Shown: piece by piece, positions 1-8,866 of the stretch
Layout of the letters: each line of letters opens with the position of its first letter
How positions within the stretch are numbered: the first letter of the stretch is position 1
Origin: Candidatus Sumerlaeota bacterium
Lineage (GTDB): Bacteria; Sumerlaeota; Sumerlaeia; SLMS01; JAHLLQ01
Direction of reading: 5' to 3'
Assembly: GCA_030156535.1 (NCBI GenBank)
Contig: JASGMJ010000016.1
Location: forward strand, 62,001-126,000
Length of the DNA: 64,000 nucleotides
The notes under the pieces: model-generated
Told to the model about the DNA's origin: nothing
What the model saw: the letters and a program-made list of their open reading frames with translations, nothing else
The model's database searches: none
Program-made: the position numbers and the translations under genes

Positions 1-233
1 GCGACGAGGCATCCCTCGCCGATGGCGGCGTCGCCGTAGCTGCGCCCGCCGCCGCGCAACGTCACGGGCGTGGCGCTCTCGCGGGCGAGCGCGAAGAGGG
101 CGCGCAGCTCGTCGATGCTTTCGGGTTGATGCAAGTAGCCGAGGGCCGAAACGGCCATGCCCCAGCCTTCGACTCGTGCCCAGTGCCGCGGCCCCAGTGC
201 GGCGAGGTTCTCCCCTGCGTGCTCCGTCCTCAT
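1..233 (-). CDS. FAD-linked oxidoreductase, DprE1-like (partial, N-terminal 77 residues)
   Basis: Only the first 77 codons are inside the window; the gene runs off the left edge. Translation from the ATG at 233-231 ends in LRGGGRSYGDAAIGEG. This is the start of an FAD-binding type 4 (VAO/PCMH) fold, and the GGGRSYGD block is the form seen in decaprenylphosphoryl-ribose 2-oxidase (DprE1). The start lies 2 bp after the stop of the upstream SDR gene, so the two are probably translationally coupled. Family knowledge: DprE1 with the reductase DprE2 epimerises polyprenyl-phosphoryl ribose to arabinose at the membrane. The pairing with a DprE2-like SDR supports this, but most of the catalytic domain is not visible. 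Another FAD-linked sugar or alditol oxidase remains possible. Confidence 0.72.
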   Translation of the reverse strand, partial: MRTEHAGENLAALGPRHWARVEGWGMAVSALGYLHQPESIDELRALFALARESATPVTLRGGGRSYGDAAIGEGCLV

Positions 234-235
234 GT

Positions 236-988
236 TCAAATCCCCATCCGTCGGAAGATAATGGACGGGATGTGCCGGATTACGGTCATGATCGCTGCCC
301 AACGCAGGGGCACGTAAACCGTTCCGTGCGATTTCCCGAGGGCGCGGACGATCTGGCGGGCGGCCTCGTTGGCCGAAATCATGAAGGGCATGTTGCCAAG
401 TCCTTCGGTCAATGGTGTGGCGACGGGACCGGGCTTGATCGTGACGACGCGGACGTTGCGGGAGGCGAGGCGGTTGCGGAGTGCTTCGAGGAAGATCGCC
501 TGGGCGCCCTTGCTGGTGTTGTAGCCCGGGCGGTCGCGGCGGCCGCGGTCGCCCGCCACCGAGCTGATTCCCGCGATTGTTCCGCCGCCGAGGCGCGAGA
601 ACAAGTGCGCCGCCTCGTTCAGCCAGGCCATCATGCCGAGCAGGTTCACTTCGACCATCTGGCGGTCCTTCGCGAAGTTGAACTCCTCGGGCCCGACGTC
701 GGGCATGATGCCGCTGGTGTAGAGGACGAGTTCAAGTCCGCCGAGATCGGCGACGATGCGGTCGAACAGGGCGGGGACGGCGTCGAAATCCGTGACGTCG
801 TGGGGGTAGATGCGTGGTGCCTCGCGGTTGGTGCGTCGGGCGATGTCGGCGGCGACGTCGGCCAGGGCTTCTTCGCGTCGGGCGACGAGCGCCAGCGTCC
901 AGCCTTCGCGGGCCATGCGGCGGGCGACGGCCGCTCCGATGCCCGAGGAGGCCCCGACAATGATCGCGCACTTCTTCTTCAGCTTCAC
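236..988 (-). CDS. Short-chain dehydrogenase/reductase, DprE2-like
   Basis: A 250-residue classical SDR. The NAD(P)-binding GASSGIG motif is at residues 12-18, VNLLG at about 114-118, S142/S143 precede the active site, and the catalytic pair is Y156-x-x-x-K160. The C-terminus has the pattern VYVPLRW...VIRHIPSIIFRRMG, a hydrophobic basic tail typical of DprE2-like reductases rather than soluble FabG enzymes; it may associate with membrane. It is followed by a DprE1-like FAD oxidase with a 2-bp gap, the order expected for the ribose-to-arabinose epimerase pair. The ATG at 988 was chosen because the Rossmann motif starts immediately after it. The substrate is inferred from context; the SDR assignment itself is secure. 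Confidence 0.85.
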   Translation of the reverse strand: MKLKKKCAIIVGASSGIGAAVARRMAREGWTLALVARREEALADVAADIARRTNREAPRIYPHDVTDFDAVPALFDRIVADLGGLELVLYTSGIMPDVGPEEFNFAKDRQMVEVNLLGMMAWLNEAAHLFSRLGGGTIAGISSVAGDRGRRDRPGYNTSKGAQAIFLEALRNRLASRNVRVVTIKPGPVATPLTEGLGNMPFMISANEAARQIVRALGKSHGTVYVPLRWAAIMTVIRHIPSIIFRRMGI

Positions 989-1015
989 GGTTTTTCCCTC
1001 CGGTGGCGAATCCTG

Positions 1016-1051
1016 CCCGCCTGAGCCAAGGGGAAATCCCCCTCAGGCGGG
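1016..1051. promoter_or_regulatory. Nested inverted repeat between divergent genes
   Basis: CCCGCCTGAG at 1016-1025 is perfectly complementary to CTCAGGCGGG at 1042-1051, and the loop contains a second small inverted repeat, GGGGAAATCCCC (1030-1041). It lies between the minus-strand SDR start (988) and the plus-strand ligase gene, so it cannot terminate either gene in the usual position. It could be an operator or a 5' leader hairpin. There is no T run after either arm. Confidence 0.5.
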
Positions 1052-1159
1052 TGTCAACCGCATCCCCGTGGCGTGATGGCGGGCACCCGGTTTTTCGCTT
1101 GGCATGGCGCGCGTGGGGCTGGGACCGTACGCATCACCGGGTGGGAGTTCCGCGAACGC

Positions 1160-4100
1160 ATGGCCAGAAAGACGCGCAAAGGATCCGGGTCCCGGGAAGC
1201 CGTGCGCCAGCAGGCCGCGGCTTCCACGCCGCCCCATGTCGAGGCGCCTGCCGCCGTTCCGTTGACGGTGCCCACGGTCCTCTCCAAGTTCGTCGAGCTT
1301 TCCCTTCTCGCCTCCTTCATCGGCGCCGTGATTGCGTACCATCTCAGCTTTCCCGAGAACTGGCTCGTCAAGCTGAGCAACCTGATGATGCGGTTGAATG
1401 GTGGAGAGCCCGTCGTCTATGGCTCCAATCCTCTTGCCGTTTTCATCCAGGACTTTTCGCCGTTCATTTCCCAGGGGCTGCCGGTTCTCGAACTGAAGAC
1501 GACGGTCTGGCTGCTTGCGGGGTTGTTCCTGCTGGCGAGCCACCTGCTGGCGCGCCTGTACGAGGCCTTCTTCCGCGTCGCGGTGCTGCCGCCCCAGGGC
1601 GATTCGCTCGCGCGCAGGCGCAACTGGTACCGCATTGTTCCGATCGGCTGCCTGCTGGCGTATCTGGTGTTTTCGCTTGTTTCGTTCAGCGGGCTGGGCT
1701 GGGCGCCCAAGCCTCCGCTCGACGCGCTGCCCATCGCTCCGGCGGTGGAGGCGGCGGCGGGCGATTCGCTGCTGGCGCGCGTGGGGGCGCTCTTCTCTCC
1801 GACGGGCGCGGGGACGTACCATTCGTGGACGGCGTGGGTCCAGCTTCTCGGCGGCCTGCTGTTTTTCCTGGTGGCGGAGGACGTGATCCGCACGCGGCGG
1901 CTGGTCTACAAAATCCTCGGGTTGATTCTGGGGCTCGGCGTCATTGCCGCGTTCGTTGCCGTGCTCGCGCACGCCAAGCTGCCGGGGCTTTCGACGATTT
2001 GGGTGAAGTGGGGGCCGTCGAACTATCGCAACGACGTTGCGGGGTTCATCGGGCACAACACGGCGCTCTCCTCGTTCCTGATGGCGCCGATGCTGCTGGC
2101 GTGGACGCTGCTGATGGCGCATGGCAGCCGGATGCCGAAATGGGGGAAGGTGCTGATCGGCGCGGCGATGACGATCATGGCGGTGGCGCTGATCATGGCA
2201 CAGAGCCGCGCGGTGATTCCGATCCTGTTCGTGGCGTTCGTGGCGCTGCTGTTTCTTCTGGCGCGGCGTGCGGCCTTGCGCCCCATCATGGCGTTTTGGG
2301 TGGCGATTCCGCTGGTGCTGGCCGTGCTCATCCTCAGCCAGTTCATCCACCACCCGGCGAACCCATTTTATCGCGAGAACCTGCCGTTGGCCGTCCGGCT
2401 CCAGCACATGAGCCCCGATCATCTGAAGACGGAAACGCGGCTGCGCATTCTGACGTGTTCGCTCCCCGTCGTGGGGCGGAACTTTTTGGCCGGCACGGGA
2501 TTCGGCTCCTTCCACTACGTTTATCCGCAGGCCCAGGGGGAGTACTACGTTGCGCATCCCGACTCGTGGATTGCGCCGACGGCGAACAAGACGTTCCGCG
2601 CGCACAACGAGTATCTGCAGACGTTGTTCGAGACGGGCATCGTGGGGCTGGGCCTGGCTCTGGCCGCCGTGATTGCCATCCTGCTGTCGGGCTGGCGTGC
2701 CGTTTCGCGCTCCTTCCGCCAGCGTCACATCGCACTGCAGATCGCGATTCTGCTCTCGATCGGCGCGTTGTTGCTGCATTGCTTCGTGGACTTTCCGCTG
2801 CGGGTTCCTCCGTTGGCGGCCACGCTCCTGTTGCTGTTGGCGATGTGGAGCGCCGGCGAGCGTCTGTGGCCGATTGAGGTGAAGCCGCTCGACGAGCGCA
2901 CTCCCGAGAATCCCGATCCACCGAGCTTCGACGGCATTTTCTCGACTCCCGCCCGGGAGGAGAAACCGGACCCGCGCGGCAAGTCGCGCGGCGCCAGAAG
3001 TTTCATCCTTGCCGTAGTCTGGATCGCGCTCGTTCCCGCAGCCGCGACGGGGATCGTCGTGATTGGCGCGCAGGCGTGCGAGTGGTTCGCCGCGAACACG
3101 CTGAATCTGCGCGCGCAAAGCTCGCTCGACATTTACATGGAGTCGGCCGCCGGCGAAGGAGCACCCAACACCGCGTACATCTTCCAGGGACACCAGTCGC
3201 TGATCGACGCGCGCCGCCTTCTGCCGCTCTTTGGCGAACCGTACTATTATGGCGCGCGCATCCTGTATGCCGCCGCCGGCGAGATCGACCGCGAGCGCAT
3301 CGCCGCCATCCGCAACGGCCACGAACAGGCCGCCACCGAACTCCGCCGCCGCGTACGCGTCACCTGCGAGGATTCGCAACAACTCCTCAACCGCTCGCTC
3401 AGCGAGTTCCGCTTCCACGGCTCCTACCACCAGCGTGCCATCACGAACTACACGCTCTACCGCGTCACTGATGGAAGAGAGCGGAACGCCTATCTCGCCG
3501 CCGCGCTCGACGATCTCGAACAGGGCGTGATGATGAACCCCGGCGACCCCGAAATGATCCGGACGCTGATCGAGTGGAAGGAACGCTACGACGCCGCACG
3601 CGAGGGCGAGCTGGAGGACCTCCACCGCCTGCTCTACCACTTCCACAAGCCCTACTTCAACAAAACGATTCTCCAGGATGCGTTGACGATTCGCGCGCTG
3701 CTCGACTACCGCACGGCGTTCGAGCGCATGGCGATGCTCGTTCGCATCGACCCCGCCAACCTGACGTTCAAGGAATACTACGCCTCCACGGCGGTTCTGC
3801 TCGGCGACCTCGGCACGGCCCGGGAACTTTCCGAGGAGCTCACCCTGCAGGAGAGTCCGACCGGCCCCGCCGTCGAGGCTCTCATCGCTGCGCGCGAACG
3901 CCAGTTCGACCGCGCGGCCGCGGCCCTCGATCATCCGCTCCTGAACCAGGATGGCCGCCCGCGTCAGTACCGCGGAATGCTGCGCCGCATGGTCGCCGCT
4001 GCCGAAGCCCGCGAACGCGGCGACAGTGACAACGCCCGCCGCGAGTACGACGCGCTGCTCGAATTCGGCAACGCCCAGCCCGAGATGCTCGTCGAAATCG

Positions 4101-4459
4101 CCCTGCATCTGGAAGCAATCTTCGACGATCCGCAGACTGCGGCCGAATTCGCCCGCGCGCGCATCGCCATCCAGGATCCGCCCGCGCGCTCGAATCCCTT
4201 TGTCATTCTTGGCGAAACGGCGCTCGCCGGATTCAAGCCCGACGTTGCCAAGCTGATTGCCAAGCGCGAGGCGGCACTCGAAGCCAACCAGCCCGCTCCC
4301 ACCCTCGACGATCCGGCGTTGCGCCGGGCCATCGAGCAGGCCGTCGAAGCCTACGGGCAGGCACGCGAACGCGCCAAGGCACGCCAGGAGATTCTCACGA
4401 TCAACAGGCGGTTCAACGAGTTGCGCTCGCTGCTCGACGAGCCGGAAAACTCCGAATGA
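1160..4459 (+). CDS. O-antigen ligase/polymerase-like membrane protein with long C-terminal extension
   Basis: About 1099 residues from the ATG at 1160; an upstream GTG/ATG at 1073/1076 would add a low-complexity leader and looks less likely. A GGGAG lies at 1143-1147. The N-terminal half has many membrane spans and the Wzy_C pattern RAHNEYLQTLFETGIVGLGL, as in O-antigen ligases (WaaL) and polymerases, which transfer lipid-linked glycans in the periplasm. After the last span (around residue 640) follows about 450 mostly helical residues, probably TPR-like, which is far longer than a standard WaaL of about 400 residues. The stop overlaps the next ATG (ATGA). Presence of a second ligase-like gene 460 bp downstream suggests a surface polysaccharide locus. 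Whether it is ligase, polymerase or protein glycosylase cannot be told. Confidence 0.8.
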   Translation: MARKTRKGSGSREAVRQQAAASTPPHVEAPAAVPLTVPTVLSKFVELSLLASFIGAVIAYHLSFPENWLVKLSNLMMRLNGGEPVVYGSNPLAVFIQDFSPFISQGLPVLELKTTVWLLAGLFLLASHLLARLYEAFFRVAVLPPQGDSLARRRNWYRIVPIGCLLAYLVFSLVSFSGLGWAPKPPLDALPIAPAVEAAAGDSLLARVGALFSPTGAGTYHSWTAWVQLLGGLLFFLVAEDVIRTRRLVYKILGLILGLGVIAAFVAVLAHAKLPGLSTIWVKWGPSNYRNDVAGFIGHNTALSSFLMAPMLLAWTLLMAHGSRMPKWGKVLIGAAMTIMAVALIMAQSRAVIPILFVAFVALLFLLARRAALRPIMAFWVAIPLVLAVLILSQFIHHPANPFYRENLPLAVRLQHMSPDHLKTETRLRILTCSLPVVGRNFLAGTGFGSFHYVYPQAQGEYYVAHPDSWIAPTANKTFRAHNEYLQTLFETGIVGLGLALAAVIAILLSGWRAVSRSFRQRHIALQIAILLSIGALLLHCFVDFPLRVPPLAATLLLLLAMWSAGERLWPIEVKPLDERTPENPDPPSFDGIFSTPAREEKPDPRGKSRGARSFILAVVWIALVPAAATGIVVIGAQACEWFAANTLNLRAQSSLDIYMESAAGEGAPNTAYIFQGHQSLIDARRLLPLFGEPYYYGARILYAAAGEIDRERIAAIRNGHEQAATELRRRVRVTCEDSQQLLNRSLSEFRFHGSYHQRAITNYTLYRVTDGRERNAYLAAALDDLEQGVMMNPGDPEMIRTLIEWKERYDAAREGELEDLHRLLYHFHKPYFNKTILQDALTIRALLDYRTAFERMAMLVRIDPANLTFKEYYASTAVLLGDLGTARELSEELTLQESPTGPAVEALIAARERQFDRAAAALDHPLLNQDGRPRQYRGMLRRMVAAAEARERGDSDNARREYDALLEFGNAQPEMLVEIALHLEAIFDDPQTAAEFARARIAIQDPPARSNPFVILGETALAGFKPDVAKLIAKREAALEANQPAPTLDDPALRRAIEQAVEAYGQARERAKARQEILTINRRFNELRSLLDEPENSE

Positions 4460-4923
4460 GAACGCGCGTCCTGCTCATCGAGTCCGCGCGGGAGGACGAT
4501 GAAGCCCGCGCCCGGCTGGCGGATGTGTTCGGCCGTCCCTTGCTCGTCGTTCGCATCGAACCCGGCACCCCGGGCGTCGTGAGTGACTACACGCCCGGCG
4601 CGGAGATCATCCGCATCGGATTCCCTCCCGGCTCGCCCCACGACTTCTTCCGCGTTCTCGATCCGAAACCGGGGACGGAGACCTGCGCCAGCGTGGCATT
4701 GGGGCGCACCGTCTTCGGCCGCGAGGTGCGCGACGTCGTTTGCGCCGACGTGTCGCTGGCCGCCGCGATCGCACACGCCCTGCGCGGGCACGACGTGCGT
4801 TGCTGGTTTGGCGCTTCCCCCTGCACGCCCGAGGAGGCACCACGCGCGGCCTCGGCCGGCGCTGACTTCAATGCCGCCGACGTGGCCGCCGCCATCGTCC
4901 GCGCGCGGGAGTCCGCACCGTGA
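4456..4923 (+). CDS. Small hypothetical protein between two ligase-like genes
   Basis: A 155-residue protein that I do not recognise. It has no signal peptide or membrane span. It begins MRTRVLLIESAREDDE, a beta strand followed by acidic residues as in Rossmann-like or response-regulator-like folds, but no phosphoacceptor or nucleotide motif is clear. Two cysteines (CASVALG, VCADVS) lie mid-protein and a third near CWFGASPC. It is locked between two membrane proteins: its ATG overlaps the upstream stop (ATGA) and its stop overlaps the next GTG (GTGA). The coupling implies that it is made together with both ligase-like proteins and is probably a cytoplasmic partner. Confidence 0.7.
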   Translation: MRTRVLLIESAREDDEARARLADVFGRPLLVVRIEPGTPGVVSDYTPGAEIIRIGFPPGSPHDFFRVLDPKPGTETCASVALGRTVFGREVRDVVCADVSLAAAIAHALRGHDVRCWFGASPCTPEEAPRAASAGADFNAADVAAAIVRARESAP

Positions 4924-6365
4924 TTTCCCCCGACCGCCTGCTGCATCATGTGTGTTGCGACACGAATGAACGGCGCCAGTTTGGCGTTTCCGCGGCTCTT
5001 GCTTTTGTCCTGCTCGGCATCGCGTTCTATTTCTACGTTTCGCTGAAGTTCGTGCCCGACATGGGGATTCGCCTGCTCCAGGCCGCCGGCGCGATGGGCG
5101 TGCTGCTGCTCCTCGGGCCGCGCTTCACGTTGCCGATGTACTTTGCCACGATGTTCGGCACGGCCATCGGGGTGCCGGGTCTGCCCGTGTCGCTGAACAA
5201 GGTTTGCGCCGCCGCATTCTTTCTTTCGTGGGGCGTCACGTTGCTGCGCCGGCGTTTCACCATCCCGCTGACGCCCGCGCTCGGATTTCTCACGGTCTTC
5301 ACGATCTACGCGGTGGCGATGGGAGTGGCGTTGCGCGTTCCCGGCACGGCGCCCAGCTATCAGCAGGTCGTCTATCTTCTGCTGGCCGTTGCCGTGGCGA
5401 GTCACTTTCGCGTGCGCGCGGAATTCGAGTCGCTGCTCAAGTCGCTGCTCGTTCTCACCTGCCTCATCAGTGTCGTTGGCCCCATCGAATACATCCTGCG
5501 GCGCGACCTCTTTTCACAGTTCAGCGACAACACCCTGTACGCGCACAATCTGCGCATCAACGGCATCTCGAAGAACGCGATCCAGTTCGCCTTCAATCTC
5601 ACGTGGATGCTGCCGTGGGCGTTGCTGCTTGCGATCGAGACGCCGTCGAAGTGGGTGCGGCGGTTTTCGTTCGGTGCGATTCTCTACATTGCGGTGCTTT
5701 GTTTCCTGACGCGCAACCGCCAGTCGCCGATCATCATCGCTGCCATGCTCGTCTGGGGAGTGGCGCTGATCCGGTATCGCTACCGGGGACGGCTGCTGGT
5801 GCTCATGACTGTTGCCGGTATCGTGTTTGCACCGTTGGTGGCGTACAAGATCGCCGAGCGCTTCACCGCCGACCGCGGCCGCGACATGTCGCTCACCATC
5901 CGCCGCGACAAGTTTCTCGCCGCCCGCCAGATGATCACCGAGAACCCGTGGTTCGGCATCGGCTTCAACAACTTCAAGGACAAGTGGTGGGACTACAAGG
6001 TGCGCGGCGAAACGTACGTCATTCACACCGAGAAGGGGAACCAGCACTACATCGATCTCGGCTACCTCCAGCTTCTCGTGGAGATGGGCATCGTGGGCGT
6101 GGTGTTGTATGTGTGCGTCTTTGTCGCGACGCTGGTGTTCTGGTGGCGTGCCTTTCGGGCAGCGCGCCGGCTGGGTGATTCGTTTTACGTGAACGCGCTT
6201 GCCGCAGCCTCGATGGGATTCGTGCAGATCGCCTTGTCCATGATGCTCCAGGACACGTTCTTCATTCCGCGAACGTATCTGCTGTACGGCTTTCTGCTCG
6301 CGTTGGTAACGATGATGCGTGCAGCGGCGGAGAACGAGACCATTGACGTCGAAAGTCAGGCCTGA
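4920..6365 (+). CDS. O-antigen ligase-like membrane protein (Wzy_C family)
   Basis: A 481-residue polytopic membrane protein with roughly ten hydrophobic spans. The large periplasmic loop carries NPWFGIGFNNFKDKWWDYKV and then HYIDLGYLQLLVEMGIVGVV, matching the conserved Wzy_C signature in which an arginine- and histidine-bearing loop precedes the last spans. The length is normal for WaaL/Wzy. It begins with GTG at 4920, overlapping the previous stop by four bases. Unlike the first ligase-like gene it has no long C-terminal extension. It probably acts on undecaprenyl-linked glycans at the periplasmic face; acceptor and glycan are unknown. Confidence 0.82.
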   Translation: MISPDRLLHHVCCDTNERRQFGVSAALAFVLLGIAFYFYVSLKFVPDMGIRLLQAAGAMGVLLLLGPRFTLPMYFATMFGTAIGVPGLPVSLNKVCAAAFFLSWGVTLLRRRFTIPLTPALGFLTVFTIYAVAMGVALRVPGTAPSYQQVVYLLLAVAVASHFRVRAEFESLLKSLLVLTCLISVVGPIEYILRRDLFSQFSDNTLYAHNLRINGISKNAIQFAFNLTWMLPWALLLAIETPSKWVRRFSFGAILYIAVLCFLTRNRQSPIIIAAMLVWGVALIRYRYRGRLLVLMTVAGIVFAPLVAYKIAERFTADRGRDMSLTIRRDKFLAARQMITENPWFGIGFNNFKDKWWDYKVRGETYVIHTEKGNQHYIDLGYLQLLVEMGIVGVVLYVCVFVATLVFWWRAFRAARRLGDSFYVNALAAASMGFVQIALSMMLQDTFFIPRTYLLYGFLLALVTMMRAAAENETIDVESQA

Positions 6366-6384
6366 ACGGCGAAACGGATCCCGA

Positions 6385-6413
6385 GGAACGAGAGATTCAT
6401 TTCTCTCCGTTCC
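6385..6413. terminator. Hairpin after the ligase-like operon
   Basis: GGAACGAGAGA (6385-6395) pairs with TCTCTCCGTTCC (6402-6413) with one bulged C and a six-base loop. It sits 20 bp after the stop at 6365 and before the convergent ridA gene. No T run follows, so it is a possible rather than a canonical terminator. Confidence 0.45.
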
Positions 6414-6528
6414 GGATGGACAGCATGGCCAAGAAAGCCCGTGCGTAACGCAAGGCGAGCCATTCAACGGGCACTACACGCCGTTGCCATGCGCAGCGAA
6501 TCTTGCAACCGGGCGCCACGCCCCCGTC

Positions 6529-6945
6529 TCAGATCATCTTCTTGCCGGGGTCGGTGTCCGTTCTGATTTCCGCGTAGCCGTCGAGGCAGATGCGGCAGCC
6601 GCCGGGGAGCGCGGCGACGGCGACCGTCGTGCGCGCGGGCGGCAGGAAGAAGAAGTAGTCCTTTGAAACTTTGTCGAAAACGGGGAAGTCGCGCAGGTCC
6701 GTGAGGTACAACGTCGTCTTGAGTACGTTGGACAACTGGCAGCCGCAGGCCTGCAGGAGTACCGTCATGTTGTCGAGTACCTGACGCGCCTGGGCCTCGG
6801 CGTCGCCCTGGATCGGCCGCCCGGTCTTGGGGTCGAGCGGCAACTGGCCGGAGAGGTGGATGCCGTTGCCGAATTTGATGGCGTTGCAGTAGTGCCCAAA
6901 CGGAGCGGGTGCTTCCTCGGCAAAGATGGAGACTTTCTCGGTCAT
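6529..6945 (-). CDS. ridA: RidA family enamine/imine deaminase
   Basis: 138 residues, normal length for the RidA/YjgF/UK114 family. These trimeric cytosolic enzymes hydrolyse reactive 2-aminoacrylate and other imines produced by PLP enzymes. The conserved order is intact: GIHLSGQLPLDPKTG (residues 28-42), QVLDNMTVLLQACG (55-68), and PPARTTVAVAALPGG (102-116), with the substrate-binding arginine at R105, the same number as in the E. coli protein. The C-terminal acidic position is D122 rather than the usual Glu. It is separated from the upstream amidohydrolase by 156 bp and may have its own promoter. Confidence 0.92.
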   Translation of the reverse strand: MTEKVSIFAEEAPAPFGHYCNAIKFGNGIHLSGQLPLDPKTGRPIQGDAEAQARQVLDNMTVLLQACGCQLSNVLKTTLYLTDLRDFPVFDKVSKDYFFFLPPARTTVAVAALPGGCRICLDGYAEIRTDTDPGKKMI

Positions 6946-7101
6946 GACGGGCGCTCCTCGTTGACGGGACTGGCGCCGTGCGGCGCACGCCCACCACGCT
7001 GGTCCCGTGCACCGATTTGGCGCAAGAGGGTTTGATGGGGGCGCGATTCGATTGGCAAGTTCCGGCCGCCTGCCACGACCGCCGCCCCCTCCCCTCCCGG
7101 C

Positions 7102-8709
7102 TCAGAACGCGCGGTACTTCCACTTTCCGCCGATCATGGTGCCGAGCACGTTGATGTTCTGAATCTCGTGCGGGTCGATGGTGTGCGGGTCCTGGTCGAG
7201 GACAACGAGGTCGGCGAGGTATCCGTGCGAGAGACGGCCCTGGGTATTCTCGACGCCGGCCGCCCACGCGCATTCCGACGTGTAGCAGCGGATTGCTTCG
7301 GCGACGGTGACGCGTGCCTCGGGGTACCAGCCATCGGGGCCGGGGTAGCCGTTGGCGCGGCGGCGGGTGACGGCCGCGTGGATGCCGACGAGGGGGGAGA
7401 ATGGCTCGACGGGGGCGTCCGAGCCGAAGACGACGTGCGCGCCGTGGTCGATCTGCACGCGGGCGTTGTAGCCCAGGCGCGCGCGCGCCCCCCAGTGGCG
7501 GTCGGCCATGTCGATGTCGGCGGTGGCGTGGATGGGCTGGATCGAGGCGATGACGCCGAGTTTGGCGAGGCGTCCCGCGTCGTCGGGGTGGATGAGCTGG
7601 GTATGTTCGATGCGGTGGCGGCGCTGCTCGGGGCGGATGCCGAGTTCTGCCTCGGCGCGGCGCAGGTCTTCGTAGACGTCGAGCACGTCGCGCACGGCGA
7701 GATCGCCGATGGCGTGGACGGTGGAGTAGATGCCGCGCTTGGTGGCTTCGAGGGCGAGTTCGCGCATCCGGTCCTTGTCCATGATGCGGATGCCGCGGTT
7801 GGTGGGGTCATCCTCGACGGGATCGATCATGAGGGCTGTTATCGAGCCGAGCGCGCCGTCGGCGTACATTTTGAGTCCGCCGATGCGCAGCCAGTCGTTG
7901 CCGTAGCCCGAACGCACGCCGAGGCCGTGGGCGTGGGGGATGTCGGGGTCGTTGATGTGCTTGACGATGCGCAGGCCGAGGCGGCCCTGCTCGTGCAGGA
8001 CCTGCATGGCGGCGAAGGCGTCCTGGTAATCGTAGTCGTGCACGCCGGTGAGGCCCGCGCGCCAGGCGGCTTCCTGGGCCTCGGCCATGGCCTCGGTGGT
8101 TTCCTCGATGGTGGGCTCGGGGACGACGCTGCGTACGAGGGCGCCGGATTCTTCAAAGAAGATACCCGTGGGTTCACCAGCTTCGTTGCGCTGGATCGCG
8201 CCGCCGGGGGGGTCGGGGGTGGAGGCGGTGATGCCGGCGAGGCGCATGGCCTCGCTGTTGACCCATGCGGCGTGGCCGCTGCGGGCGGAGAGGAAAATGG
8301 GATTGTTGGGTGCGATGGCGTCGAGATCGGCGGCCGTGGGGAAGGCGCCGTCGCAGTCCGTCCAGTCTCCCTGGGCCCATCCGGCGCCGTCGATCCACTC
8401 GCCAGGTTCGATAGCCTGAACGGCGGCGGCGATCTTTTCGAGCGTTTCGCGCTTCGTCGTGATGTATTGGAGCTGGAGGCGCTTCATGCCGAGCGCCGTC
8501 CACATCCAGTGAAGGTGGGCATCGACGAATCCGGGGACGACGGTGGCGCCGCCGAGATCGTCGATGACGGTCTTGGGGCCGCCCGCTTCCTTCAGTTCCG
8601 GCCCGCCGATGGCGACAATGCGGTCGCGCGAGAGTGCCAGGGCCTGCGCCTCGGGTGCCTTGGGCTCCTGCGTGTAGATGCGGGCGTTGAGAAGGATGCG
8701 ATCGATCAT
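7102..8709 (-). CDS. Amidohydrolase family 3 protein (YtcJ-like)
   Basis: 535 residues from the ATG at 8709; the frame is open further upstream but GGAGG at 8716-8720 sits six bases before this ATG and decides the start. The metal-binding pair FVDAHLHW is at residues 61-68, followed by VHAIGDLAVRDVLD, RHRIEHTQLIHPDD and GSDAPVEPFSPLVG, the standard order of the amidohydrolase 3 family. These metal-dependent hydrolases act on exocyclic amides such as N-substituted formamides. No signal peptide is seen, so it is cytosolic. It is transcribed away from the M16 peptidase gene and upstream of ridA on the same strand. The substrate is unknown. Confidence 0.9.
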   Translation of the reverse strand: MIDRILLNARIYTQEPKAPEAQALALSRDRIVAIGGPELKEAGGPKTVIDDLGGATVVPGFVDAHLHWMWTALGMKRLQLQYITTKRETLEKIAAAVQAIEPGEWIDGAGWAQGDWTDCDGAFPTAADLDAIAPNNPIFLSARSGHAAWVNSEAMRLAGITASTPDPPGGAIQRNEAGEPTGIFFEESGALVRSVVPEPTIEETTEAMAEAQEAAWRAGLTGVHDYDYQDAFAAMQVLHEQGRLGLRIVKHINDPDIPHAHGLGVRSGYGNDWLRIGGLKMYADGALGSITALMIDPVEDDPTNRGIRIMDKDRMRELALEATKRGIYSTVHAIGDLAVRDVLDVYEDLRRAEAELGIRPEQRRHRIEHTQLIHPDDAGRLAKLGVIASIQPIHATADIDMADRHWGARARLGYNARVQIDHGAHVVFGSDAPVEPFSPLVGIHAAVTRRRANGYPGPDGWYPEARVTVAEAIRCYTSECAWAAGVENTQGRLSHGYLADLVVLDQDPHTIDPHEIQNINVLGTMIGGKWKYRAF

Positions 8710-8715
8710 GGAAGA

Positions 8716-8720
8716 CCTCC
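8716..8720 (-). promoter_or_regulatory. Ribosome binding site of the amidohydrolase gene
   Basis: GGAGG on the minus strand, six bases before the ATG at 8709-8707. It rules out the longer open frame that extends to 8868. Confidence 0.75.
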
Positions 8721-8866
8721 AGAGGAAAGTGAACGCGGGGAGGGTGGGACGGCGATGAGCGCGGGAGCCAGCAAAACCTTTTGAGTTTGCCACGGGCTTG
8801 CGCTCTGCTTGCACGAGCCGGTTAGCAATCCGGTATGCTCTTCGACCACGAGGTTTCCACTCCGCC

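Noticed and set aside
1043..4108. 1021-codon minus-strand open frame
   Set aside because: Antisense to the ligase-like gene; its Arg/Gln/His-rich composition is the signature of a high-GC shadow frame.
8798..8866. Longer start for the M16 peptidase
   Set aside because: The extra 23 residues would precede and disrupt a clear lipoprotein signal peptide.
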